This document shows, piece after piece, positions 1 through 5,457 of a stretch of 5,457 bases of DNA (position 1 is the stretch's first letter; the number at the start of each line of letters is the position of its first letter). Source of the DNA: an uncultured Mycoplasmatota bacterium (GTDB lineage Bacteria; Bacillota_I; Bacilli_A; RF39; UBA660). The translations under genes and the position numbers were made by a program. Where the stretch lies: assembly GCA_900552975.1 (NCBI GenBank), contig UWSL01000095.1:1-5457 (forward strand), given 5' to 3'. The notes under the pieces are model-generated. The model saw nothing but the letters and a program-made list of their open reading frames with translations, did not search any database and was not told the origin of the DNA.

Positions 1-23
1 AAATAAGAAAGAAGGAAGAAAAA

Positions 24-1142
24 ATGAAATTTACAATTGAAAAAAATATATTATTAGAAAATTTATCAAATGTTGTTAAAGCTATTTCAACAAAAAATAT
101 AATACCAATTTTAAATGGTGTTAAATTCGAATTAAATGATGAAGGCTTGTTCTTAACAGCAAGTGATAGCGAATTAACTATTAGGACTTTTATACAAAAA
201 GAAGCTATTACTAAAATTGAAGAAACAGGTTCTATTATCATACAAAGTAAATATATTTTAGATATAATTAGAAAAATGCCAGCAGATTTAATAAACTTTG
301 AACTTATGGATGGATTAAAGATAAAAATATCTTCTGACAATAGTCAATATGATTTGAATTGTTTAGATTCTAAAGAATATCCTAGTTTAAAATTAGAAGA
401 AAGTAATAATCCTATTAAAATAAAAGGAGATACATTTAAAGCTATTATTAATCAAACAGCTTTTGCAATCTCAAATCAAGAATTAAGACCATTATTAACA
501 GGATTGAACTTTAAAATAGTAGGGGATGTTTTAGAATGTATTGCTACTGACTCATATCGTTTAGCTAAAAAAAATATTAAACTTGATACTCCTTCTGAAG
601 AAGAAATTAATATAGTTATTCCAGGGAAAAATATTACGGAATTAGATAAAATAATAATAGATGATGAAATAGTAGAAATGCATGTTTTCTCAAATAAAGT
701 ATTATTTAAATATAAAAATATAATATTTCAGACTAATTTATTATCTGGGACATATCCAAATACATCTAATTTAATCCCAAATGATTTTTCTATAATAGTA
801 AATACTAATTTAAATAATTATTTTGCGGCAATTGATAGAGCTGCATTATTAACTCAAAGTAAAGATAAAAACATTGTTAAAATGCGTATTAAAAATAATC
901 AGATGATTATTAATTCATATGCTTCAGAAATTGGAAAAGTAGAAGAAAAGCTAGAAATAGAAACAAGTAATGATGCAAATATAGATATTTCATTTAGTGC
1001 AAAATATATGTTAGAAGCTTTAAAAACAATGAAAGACGATGAAATTCTAATATTATTAAATGGAGAGGTTAAACCAATTGTAATTAAATCTATGAAAGAT
1101 GAATCTTTAATTCAATTGATTTTACCTATAAAAACTTATTAA
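24..1142 (+). CDS. dnaN: DNA polymerase III subunit beta (sliding clamp)
   Basis: DnaN dimerises into a ring around DNA, tethers the replicative polymerase and serves as a docking platform for other replication and repair proteins. The 372-residue product is close to the usual length (B. subtilis about 378) and should fold as three similar domains of about 120 residues. Family hallmarks visible are the N-terminal MKFTIEKN start, the IIPILNGVKFE strand segment at about residues 26-36, the EYPSL motif near 118-122, the TDSYRLA motif at 175-181 (whose Arg and Tyr line the peptide-binding pocket in known clamps), and the C-terminal LILPIKTY that ends most Firmicutes clamps. The ATG at 24 has a purine-rich site (AAGGAAG, 12-18) at suitable spacing. 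dnaA is expected just upstream, and the gene points away from the presumed origin. A hairpin terminator follows directly, so read-through into the next gene is probably limited. No defect is seen. Confidence 0.98.
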   Translation: MKFTIEKNILLENLSNVVKAISTKNIIPILNGVKFELNDEGLFLTASDSELTIRTFIQKEAITKIEETGSIIIQSKYILDIIRKMPADLINFELMDGLKIKISSDNSQYDLNCLDSKEYPSLKLEESNNPIKIKGDTFKAIINQTAFAISNQELRPLLTGLNFKIVGDVLECIATDSYRLAKKNIKLDTPSEEEINIVIPGKNITELDKIIIDDEIVEMHVFSNKVLFKYKNIIFQTNLLSGTYPNTSNLIPNDFSIIVNTNLNNYFAAIDRAALLTQSKDKNIVKMRIKNNQMIINSYASEIGKVEEKLEIETSNDANIDISFSAKYMLEALKTMKDDEILILLNGEVKPIVIKSMKDESLIQLILPIKTY

Positions 1143-1144
1143 TT

Positions 1145-1183
1145 AAAAAAAACATAAAATTTAAGTTATGTTTTTTTTTTTTT
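1145..1183 (+). terminator. Intrinsic terminator after dnaN
   Basis: A perfect 13-bp stem is formed by AAAAAAAACATAA (1145-1157) and TTATGTTTTTTTT (1166-1178), with an 8-base loop and a run of 13 T (1171-1183). It starts 2 bases after the dnaN stop. Only one pair is C-G, so it is a weak hairpin. Efficiency is uncertain, but position and T-run fit a terminator. Its A-rich 5' arm could also act on the opposite strand. Confidence 0.75.
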
Positions 1184-1199
1184 GTGATTTTTTTCTTTA

Positions 1200-1228
1200 A
1201 AATCGACATATATTGGCATAAATCGACA
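1200..1228 (+). repeat. Pair of 9-bp direct repeats upstream of the comK-like gene
   Basis: AAATCGACA occurs at 1200-1208 and again at 1220-1228, exactly 20 bp apart, which is about two helical turns. Between them lies TATATT (1209-1214), one mismatch from a -10 hexamer, although no good -35 sits at standard distance. The arrangement resembles a tandem operator around a promoter, but this is inference. No canonical B. subtilis ComK box (AAAA-N5-TTTT) was found in the gap. Confidence 0.4.
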
Positions 1229-1236
1229 AACAAAAG

Positions 1237-1263
1237 TGGTAAAAGGTTGGTAAATTTTGGAAA
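1237..1263 (+). repeat. Phased TGGTAAA repeats just before the comK-like RBS
   Basis: TGGTAAA occurs at 1237-1243 and 1248-1254, 11 bp apart. A degenerate copy TGGAAA follows at 1258-1263, a further 10 bp on. The copies are phased by about one helical turn and abut the ribosome binding site, so they could be a DNA operator or part of the mRNA leader. Short A/G-rich repeats can also arise by chance, so function is unproven. Confidence 0.3.
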
Positions 1264-1264
1264 G

Positions 1265-1271
1265 AAGGAGG
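1265..1271 (+). promoter_or_regulatory. Strong ribosome binding site fixing the comK-like start
   Basis: AAGGAGG lies 7 bases before the ATG at 1279. An in-frame TAA at 1240-1242 with no alternative start codon between it and 1279 means the short N-terminus is real. The site is better than those of dnaN (AAGGAAG) and recF (AGAGG), suggesting efficient translation once transcribed. Confidence 0.8.
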
Positions 1272-1278
1272 TTTTGCG

Positions 1279-1728
1279 ATGGATTCTTATGAAATAAATA
1301 AAAATACAGTTGCTTTAATTCCAAAAGAAAATAAAACTATAGTTTATGAGGTGGATAACTCGTTTGTTGTCAACAAGTCCCCTCTAAAAATTGTAGAAGA
1401 AAGTTGTGAATATTTTGGAAGTTCACTAGAAGGGAGACAAACAGGAACATCTGCTTTAGTAGGATTTACTCATAAAGTTCCTGTAATAATAGAAGAATCT
1501 TTTGATTTAATATTTTTTCCGACATTGTCACCTAAGAATAGAGAATGTAGTTGGTTAGCTTATTCACATATTTTTAAACCAGATAAATTTAAAGATAAAA
1601 CAATTATTGAGTTAAAAAATGGTAAAAAAATATTAGTTGATGTATCAACTGCTATAATAGATAGTCAATTATATAGATGTTCTAGGCTAAAAGATGTTTT
1701 ACAAATGCGAAAAATTGACAAAAAATAG
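1279..1728 (+). CDS. comK: ComK-family competence transcription factor homologue, short form
   Basis: ComK in B. subtilis is the master DNA-binding activator of genes for natural transformation. This 149-residue protein matches the family by eye: SYEIN (3-7), SPLKIVEESCEYFGSS (34-49) against PLQIVDRSCRFFGSS, GR..GT (52-57), HK.P (65-68), FPTLSP then ECSW (80-92), NGK (114-116) and QLYR (130-133). It has no signal peptide or membrane segment and should be cytosolic. It is shorter than B. subtilis ComK (192 residues): a few N-terminal residues, an internal stretch near 18-19 and, chiefly, about 30 C-terminal residues are missing. That tail carries the MecA/ClpC recognition segment in B. subtilis. 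A terminator starts 2 bases after the stop, so no lost frame follows. The gene sits where Bacilli usually carry rlbA/yaaA, apparently as its own transcription unit. Family membership is fairly sure; a competence role is inferred. Confidence 0.85.
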   Translation: MDSYEINKNTVALIPKENKTIVYEVDNSFVVNKSPLKIVEESCEYFGSSLEGRQTGTSALVGFTHKVPVIIEESFDLIFFPTLSPKNRECSWLAYSHIFKPDKFKDKTIIELKNGKKILVDVSTAIIDSQLYRCSRLKDVLQMRKIDKK

Positions 1729-1730
1729 TT

Positions 1731-1757
1731 AAAAAGCTACTCTAAAGTAGCTTTTTT
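1731..1757 (+). terminator. Intrinsic terminator after the comK-like gene
   Basis: A perfect 11-bp stem, AAAAAGCTACT (1731-1741) with AGTAGCTTTTT (1746-1756), closes a CTAA loop and ends in six T (1752-1757). It begins 2 bases after the stop codon. It is the clearest terminator in the window and separates the comK-like gene from the recF-gyrB-gyrA unit. Confidence 0.9.
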
Positions 1758-1758
1758 A

Positions 1759-1767
1759 TGTTATAAT
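1759..1767 (+). promoter_or_regulatory. Extended -10 promoter for recF-gyrB-gyrA
   Basis: TGTTATAAT contains a perfect TATAAT (1762-1767) preceded by the TG of an extended -10 element (1759-1760). At 17 bp upstream, where a -35 would lie, the sequence (1739-1744, ACTCTA) is inside the preceding terminator hairpin and does not resemble TTGACA, which suits an extended -10 promoter. Transcription would start near 1774 and leave a leader of about 60 bases before recF. This is the only convincing housekeeping promoter I see in the window. Confidence 0.65.
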
Positions 1768-1778
1768 GATAGTGAGGT

Positions 1779-1838
1779 ATGGGAGTACTATTTAAATACT
1801 TTTTTTTATCTGTGGTCGTAAAAGAGGCTGAAAAATGA
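1779..1838 (+). other. Possible 19-codon leader ORF overlapping the recF start
   Basis: ATG at 1779 opens a frame reading MGVLFKYFFLSVVVKEAEK. Its TGA stop (1836-1838) overlaps the recF ATG as ATGA. The predicted transcription start (about 1774) lies only a few bases before the ATG, and the GTGAGG at 1772-1777 is too close to act as a normal ribosome binding site, so any translation would be nearly leaderless. The peptide resembles nothing I recognise, including the S4 protein RlbA. The overlap could couple translation to recF or be chance. Confidence 0.2.
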
Positions 1839-2923
1839 AAATACAGCATTTAAAATTATTAAATTTTAGGAACTATGAAAAGATTGAATTAAATTTTTCT
1901 GATAATCTAAATATTATTTATGGAAATAATGGTTCAGGAAAAACAAATTTAGTAGAAAGTATTTATGTACTTGCACTTACAAAATCATTTAGGGGGACTG
2001 TTGATAAAATATTAGTTATGAACAACAAAGATGTATGTCGTATAGAAGGTTCTGTTCAAGATAAGTATGTTGATAAATATAAAATAATACTTAAAAATGA
2101 TGGAAAAAGAGTTAAAATTAATAACAATAAAATAGACAAACTAAGCGATTATATATCAAAAATAAGTGTAGTGCTCTTTAATCCTGATGATCTTAGATTT
2201 ATTAAAGATTCACCAAGTTTTAGAAGGAAGACTATTGATTTGGAAATTTCTCAGATTAATAATATTTATTTAAAAACATTAAATATGTATAATAAAGTTT
2301 TAAAACAGAGAAATATGTATTTAAAGACAATAGCAGTTAATGCAAATGCGTCAAATGATTATTTGCAAATATTAACTGATAAATTAATTGATTATGGTGA
2401 AAAAATATATACTTTTAGGAATAAATATATTGAGAAATTAAATGAAAAAATAGGTGAAATTTATTTTAAAATTTGTGAAATTGAAGATTTAAAGTTAATT
2501 TATGTTTCAGATTTTAAAAACTTTGATAGAAATAAGATTGTTGATAAGTATGTTGATAATTATAGTAAGGATATTATTTTAGGGAAGACTTCTTTTGGAA
2601 TCCATCATGATGATATTAAATTTAAGATTGGTCAATTTTATATAAAAGATTATGGTTCTGAAGGACAACAAAAGAATGCGATAATTGCGTATAAATTGGC
2701 TGAATTAAGAGTTTTTAATGAAGTTAGGGGTACTTATCCTATTTTGATATTAGATGACTTATTTAGCGAATTAGATAGGTTTAAAATAAATAATATTCTT
2801 AATTTAATTGATTACAATGTTCAAACGTTTATTACAACAACAGATATTGATAAAATAAATGATAATTTAAAAAACAAGAGTAAATTGTTTGAAGTTGTAG
2901 ATGGTGAAGTAAGGGAGGATTAG
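1835..2923 (+). CDS. recF: DNA replication and repair protein RecF
   Basis: RecF is an SMC-like ATPase that, with RecO and RecR, loads RecA at single-strand gaps and stalled forks. The 362 residues are near the usual length (B. subtilis 370). Seen in order are the N-terminal LLNFRNYEKIEL (8-19), Walker A GNNGSGKTN (30-38), a charged helical middle region, the ABC-type signature around SEGQQKN (275-281), and Walker B ILILDDLFSELD (303-314) followed by the switch segment with FITTTD. All catalytic elements look intact. The ATG at 1835 has AGAGG (1823-1827) 7 bases upstream. The gene is first in a tight unit with gyrB, which starts 1 base after its stop and whose ribosome binding site lies inside the last recF codons, so translation is probably coupled. 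The neighbouring remB/yaaB gene of B. subtilis is absent here. Confidence 0.97.
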   Translation: MKIQHLKLLNFRNYEKIELNFSDNLNIIYGNNGSGKTNLVESIYVLALTKSFRGTVDKILVMNNKDVCRIEGSVQDKYVDKYKIILKNDGKRVKINNNKIDKLSDYISKISVVLFNPDDLRFIKDSPSFRRKTIDLEISQINNIYLKTLNMYNKVLKQRNMYLKTIAVNANASNDYLQILTDKLIDYGEKIYTFRNKYIEKLNEKIGEIYFKICEIEDLKLIYVSDFKNFDRNKIVDKYVDNYSKDIILGKTSFGIHHDDIKFKIGQFYIKDYGSEGQQKNAIIAYKLAELRVFNEVRGTYPILILDDLFSELDRFKINNILNLIDYNVQTFITTTDIDKINDNLKNKSKLFEVVDGEVRED

Positions 2924-2924
2924 T

Positions 2925-4838
2925 ATGAAGGATGAATATAATGATAGTGATATTCAAGTACTAGAAGGCTTAGAAGCTGTTAGAAAAAGACCTGGTATGT
3001 ATATTGGAACTACCAGTGAAGCAGGTTTACATCATTTGGTTTGGGAAATTGTGGATAACTCTGTTGATGAAGCTTTGGCTGGTTATTGTGATGATATAGA
3101 AGTTATTATCGAAAAGAACAATGTTATTACCGTAAAAGATGATGGTCGTGGAATGCCAACAGGAACAAATACAAAAACTGGTTTGTCTACTATTGAAACT
3201 ATTTTTACAGTTTTGCATGCTGGAGGTAAGTTTGGTGGTGGAGGCTACAAGGTATCTGGTGGATTACACGGAGTAGGTGCTTCTGTAGTTAATGCGTTAT
3301 CAAGTTGGTTAGAGGTAAGAGTATATAGAGATGGTCATGTGTATTTTCAAAGATTTGAAAATGGTGGACATCCTGTTGAACCTTTGAAAATCATTGATGA
3401 TTGTGATGTTGATAGAACTGGTACAACAGTTACTTTTAAAGCTGATCCAACTATATTTAAAGAAACAACTGTTTATAAGTATGAAACTTTAGCTAACAGA
3501 TTAGAAGAAATTGCTTTTTTGAATAAAGGACTTAGAATAATTCTTCAAGATTTAAGAGAAGATGAGAAAAAAAGTGAATTTGTATATAATGGTGGTATTG
3601 TTGAATTTGTAAAAAAATTAAATAAAAATAAAAAAGTTGTTCACGAAAATATTGTTTATGTTGAGGGACAGGAAAATAATATTTCTTTAGAAGTTGCTTT
3701 TCAATATAATGAGGATTATAATTCTGCGGTTTATTCATTTACTAATAATATTAGAACGCATGAAGGTGGAACACACGAAGATGGTGTTAAAAGGGCTTTA
3801 ACTAGAATTATTAATAGCTATGCTAAGAGTTCGAAGTTAATGAAAGATAATGATGATCCTTTGACTGGTGATGATGTTCGAGAAGGTATTACAATGATAA
3901 TTTCTTGTAAACATCCTGATCCACAATTTGAAGGTCAAACAAAAACAAAACTTGGTAATGCTGAGGTTAGAAAGATTGCTGATGATGTCTTTAGTGAAGG
4001 ATTAGAAAGATTTTTATTAGAGAATCCAGAACAAGCGAAAATGATTGTTGAAAAGTCAATGACTGCGTCACGTGCACGTATGGCAGCTAAAAAAGCTAGG
4101 GAATTAACCCGTCGTAAAGGTGATTTAGATGTGGTTAACTTTTATGGAAAATTATCTGATTGCAAAAGTAAGGATCCGTCAGAATGCGAAATATTCTTAG
4201 TCGAAGGAGATTCGGCTGGTGGTTCTGCAATAAAATGTAGAAATAGTATGACGCAAGCAATTTTACCATTGCGTGGAAAAATTTTGAATGTTGAAAAAGC
4301 TAGATTAGATAGAGCTTTGGGAAATGAAGAAATTAGAACTATTATTACTGCTTTTGGAACAGGAATTGGTGAAGAATTTGATTTATCAAAACTAAGATAT
4401 GATAAAATTATAATAATGACAGATGCTGATGTTGATGGAGCTCATATTAGAGTATTGTTATTAACTTTATTTTACAGATTTTTTAGACCAATTGTTGAGG
4501 CTGGTCATGTTTATGCAGCACAACCACCGTTATTTTGTATAAAACATGGACAAACAATTAAATATGTTTTAGATGAAAAGGAATTAAATGAATATTTAGC
4601 TACCTTAAAACCTGAAACTAAACGTGACATTTTACGTATGAAGGGTTTGGGTGAAATGGATGCTGAAGAATTAAATGAAACTACAATGGATATTGAAAAA
4701 CGTGTTTTGAGACAAATAACTGTTGAAGATACGAGAGCAGCTGATGAAGTATTCTCTAAGTTAATGGGAGATGAGGTTGAACCTCGAAGGACTTTTATAG
4801 AAGAAAATGCTGTATTTGTACAAAATTTAGATGCTTAG
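2925..4838 (+). CDS. gyrB: DNA gyrase subunit B (type IIA topoisomerase ATPase)
   Basis: GyrB supplies the ATPase and the metal-binding TOPRIM part of DNA gyrase, which introduces negative supercoils ahead of forks. The 637 residues match the Gram-positive form (B. subtilis 638) without the insert in the TOPRIM domain of proteobacterial GyrB. The GHKL ATPase region shows E41 and N45 in EIVDNSVDEA, DDGRGMP (72-78), the lid YKVSGGLHGVG (108-118), and the transducer QTK loop with K340. TOPRIM has EGDSAGGS from E427 and the DADVD acidic triad D500, D502 and D504. The C-terminal tail has RMKGLGEMDAEELNETTMD and VEPRRTFIEENA. GGGAGG (2913-2918) lies inside the end of recF, 6 bases before the ATG. 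ParE is the close paralogue, but the recF-gyrB-gyrA context and the GyrA-type partner favour GyrB. Nothing is missing. Confidence 0.97.
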   Translation: MKDEYNDSDIQVLEGLEAVRKRPGMYIGTTSEAGLHHLVWEIVDNSVDEALAGYCDDIEVIIEKNNVITVKDDGRGMPTGTNTKTGLSTIETIFTVLHAGGKFGGGGYKVSGGLHGVGASVVNALSSWLEVRVYRDGHVYFQRFENGGHPVEPLKIIDDCDVDRTGTTVTFKADPTIFKETTVYKYETLANRLEEIAFLNKGLRIILQDLREDEKKSEFVYNGGIVEFVKKLNKNKKVVHENIVYVEGQENNISLEVAFQYNEDYNSAVYSFTNNIRTHEGGTHEDGVKRALTRIINSYAKSSKLMKDNDDPLTGDDVREGITMIISCKHPDPQFEGQTKTKLGNAEVRKIADDVFSEGLERFLLENPEQAKMIVEKSMTASRARMAAKKARELTRRKGDLDVVNFYGKLSDCKSKDPSECEIFLVEGDSAGGSAIKCRNSMTQAILPLRGKILNVEKARLDRALGNEEIRTIITAFGTGIGEEFDLSKLRYDKIIIMTDADVDGAHIRVLLLTLFYRFFRPIVEAGHVYAAQPPLFCIKHGQTIKYVLDEKELNEYLATLKPETKRDILRMKGLGEMDAEELNETTMDIEKRVLRQITVEDTRAADEVFSKLMGDEVEPRRTFIEENAVFVQNLDA

Positions 4839-4846
4839 GAGGTGAT
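4837..4846 (+). promoter_or_regulatory. Full-length Shine-Dalgarno for gyrA
   Basis: AGGAGGTGAT matches ten bases of the anti-Shine-Dalgarno complement and overlaps the gyrB TAG stop (4836-4838). Two in-frame starts follow: TTG at 4847 (4 bases after AGGAGG, too close) and GTG at 4853 (10 bases, acceptable). The spacing favours GTG. Neither is ATG, so the unusually strong site may compensate for a weak start codon. Confidence 0.75.
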
Positions 4847-4852
4847 TTGGTT

Positions 4853-5457
4853 GTGGATAGATTAGAACAAAATAATATAGTTAAAGAAGTAAGAGATTCA
4901 TTTTTAGATTATTCAATGAGTGTTATTGTAGCTAGAGCTTTACCTGATTTAAGAGATGGTTTGAAACCTGTTCATAGAAGAATTTTATATTCTATGTTTG
5001 AATCTGGATATACACCTGATAAACCTCATAAAAAAAGTGCTAGAATAGTTGGAGATGTAATGGGTAAATACCATCCTCATGGAGATTCTTCAATTTATGA
5101 AGCAATGGTAAGAATGGCACAAGATTTTTCATATCGATATATGTTAGTAGATGGCCATGGTAATTTTGGTAATATTGAAGGATATGGTGCAGCAGCAATG
5201 CGTTATACAGAGTCTCGTTTATCAAAAATATCATTAGAATTACTACGTGATATAAATAAAGATACTGTTGATATGATACCTAATTTTGATGATTCAGAAA
5301 AAGAACCAGCAATTTTACCTTCAAGATTTCCAAATATTTTAGTAAATGGTACTATGGGGATTGCAGTTGGAATGGCAACTAATATACCTCCTCATAATTT
5401 GTGTGAAGTTATTGATGGATGCGTGGCTTATATTGACAATCACGATATTACATTAGA
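4853..5457 (+). CDS. gyrA: DNA gyrase subunit A, N-terminal part (cut by window end)
   Basis: GyrA is the DNA-cleaving and rejoining subunit of gyrase. About 201 codons of an expected 800 or more are present; the frame is open to the window end. Taking GTG 4853 as start, the visible parts are the N-terminal arm (SFLDYSMSVIVARALPDLRDGLKPVHRR), the winged-helix segment KKSARIVGDVMGKYHPHGDSSIYEAM (60-85), DGHGNFG (100-106), and AAAMRYTE with catalytic Tyr118 (E. coli Tyr122). The quinolone-determining positions carry Ser79 and Glu83 (E. coli Ser83 and Asp87), the unmutated Firmicutes state. A Tyr (111) stands where E. coli has Asp115 and Glu109 where it has Asp113. The gap to gyrB is 14 bases and contains the ribosome binding site, so the two subunits are co-transcribed. 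The first 6 bases could be extended by a TTG start at 4847. Confidence 0.96.
   Translation, partial: MDRLEQNNIVKEVRDSFLDYSMSVIVARALPDLRDGLKPVHRRILYSMFESGYTPDKPHKKSARIVGDVMGKYHPHGDSSIYEAMVRMAQDFSYRYMLVDGHGNFGNIEGYGAAAMRYTESRLSKISLELLRDINKDTVDMIPNFDDSEKEPAILPSRFPNILVNGTMGIAVGMATNIPPHNLCEVIDGCVAYIDNHDITL

Noticed and set aside
1214..1242. TTGGCA (1214-1219) as a -35 for the comK-like gene
   Set aside because: At 17 bp the -10 would be TGGTAA, only two matches to TATAAT; TAAAAG fits better but at 20 bp.
1200..1275. Canonical ComK box (AAAA-N5-TTTT pairs) before the comK-like gene
   Set aside because: A-runs and T-runs are present, but none has the N5 spacing; matches at other spacings are expected in AT-rich DNA.
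1279..1728. Reading the comK-like gene as a broken pseudogene
   Set aside because: The start has a strong ribosome binding site and an upstream in-frame stop, the core motifs are intact, and a terminator follows the stop directly, so there is no decayed 3' coding sequence.
3027..3218. Minus-strand open frame of 63 codons inside gyrB
   Set aside because: It lies wholly inside the conserved GyrB ATPase domain, with no recognisable product or ribosome binding site; it is a shadow of the real gene.
3532..3738. Minus-strand open frame of 68 codons inside gyrB
   Set aside because: Its composition (many Tyr, Gln, Leu and Phe) is that of AT-rich antisense; it overlaps the well-matched GyrB transducer region.
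5040..5234. Minus-strand open frame of 64 codons inside gyrA
   Set aside because: It overlaps the most conserved part of GyrA around the catalytic tyrosine and has no independent support.
1..5457. Mycoplasma-type code with TGA as tryptophan
   Set aside because: Trp codons are TGG, and the genes reach expected lengths with TAA or TAG stops without in-frame TGA.
1..5457. CRISPR array, tRNA, rRNA, transposase or insertion-sequence ends
   Set aside because: No repeat-spacer pattern, cloverleaf, transposase motif or flanking inverted repeat was seen; the window is almost fully coding.

Overview
The window is a stretch of an AT-rich chromosome (roughly 30% GC by eye) from a low-GC Gram-positive bacterium, most likely of class Bacilli, next to the replication origin. 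All genes lie on the + strand in the order dnaN, a comK-like gene, recF, gyrB, gyrA (5' part only). This is the conserved dnaA-dnaN-recF-gyrB-gyrA block, so dnaA and oriC are expected just upstream of base 1. Tryptophan is written TGG, all complete genes end in TAA or TAG, and no TGA interrupts them. The standard bacterial code therefore fits, and nothing suggests mycoplasma-type TGA=Trp. No assignment below class level is justified from the sequence.

Layout. 24-1142 encodes the sliding clamp DnaN and ends in an A/T-rich hairpin terminator (1145-1183). 1184-1278 is a short intergenic region with two sets of small direct repeats ahead of a strong ribosome binding site. 1279-1728 encodes a compact 149-residue ComK-family protein (competence transcription factor family), followed 2 bases later by a clear intrinsic terminator (1731-1757). 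An extended -10 promoter (1759-1767) sits directly on that terminator's U-tract. After a leader of about 60 bases come recF (1835-2923), gyrB (2925-4838) and gyrA (from 4853), packed with 1 and 14 bases between them as one transcription unit.

How the genes fit together. DnaN holds polymerase on DNA, RecF loads RecA at gaps, and GyrB/GyrA form DNA gyrase: the usual replication and repair housekeeping set. The odd member is the ComK-like gene. In Bacillus subtilis the dnaN-recF slot holds the small S4-domain gene yaaA/rlbA, and remB/yaaB lies between recF and gyrB. Here both are absent from those positions and a ComK homologue with its own terminator occupies the dnaN-recF gap. The homologue lacks the C-terminal tail that in B. 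subtilis ComK carries the MecA/ClpC recognition segment. That locus and its upstream repeats are the most interesting part of an otherwise conventional window.
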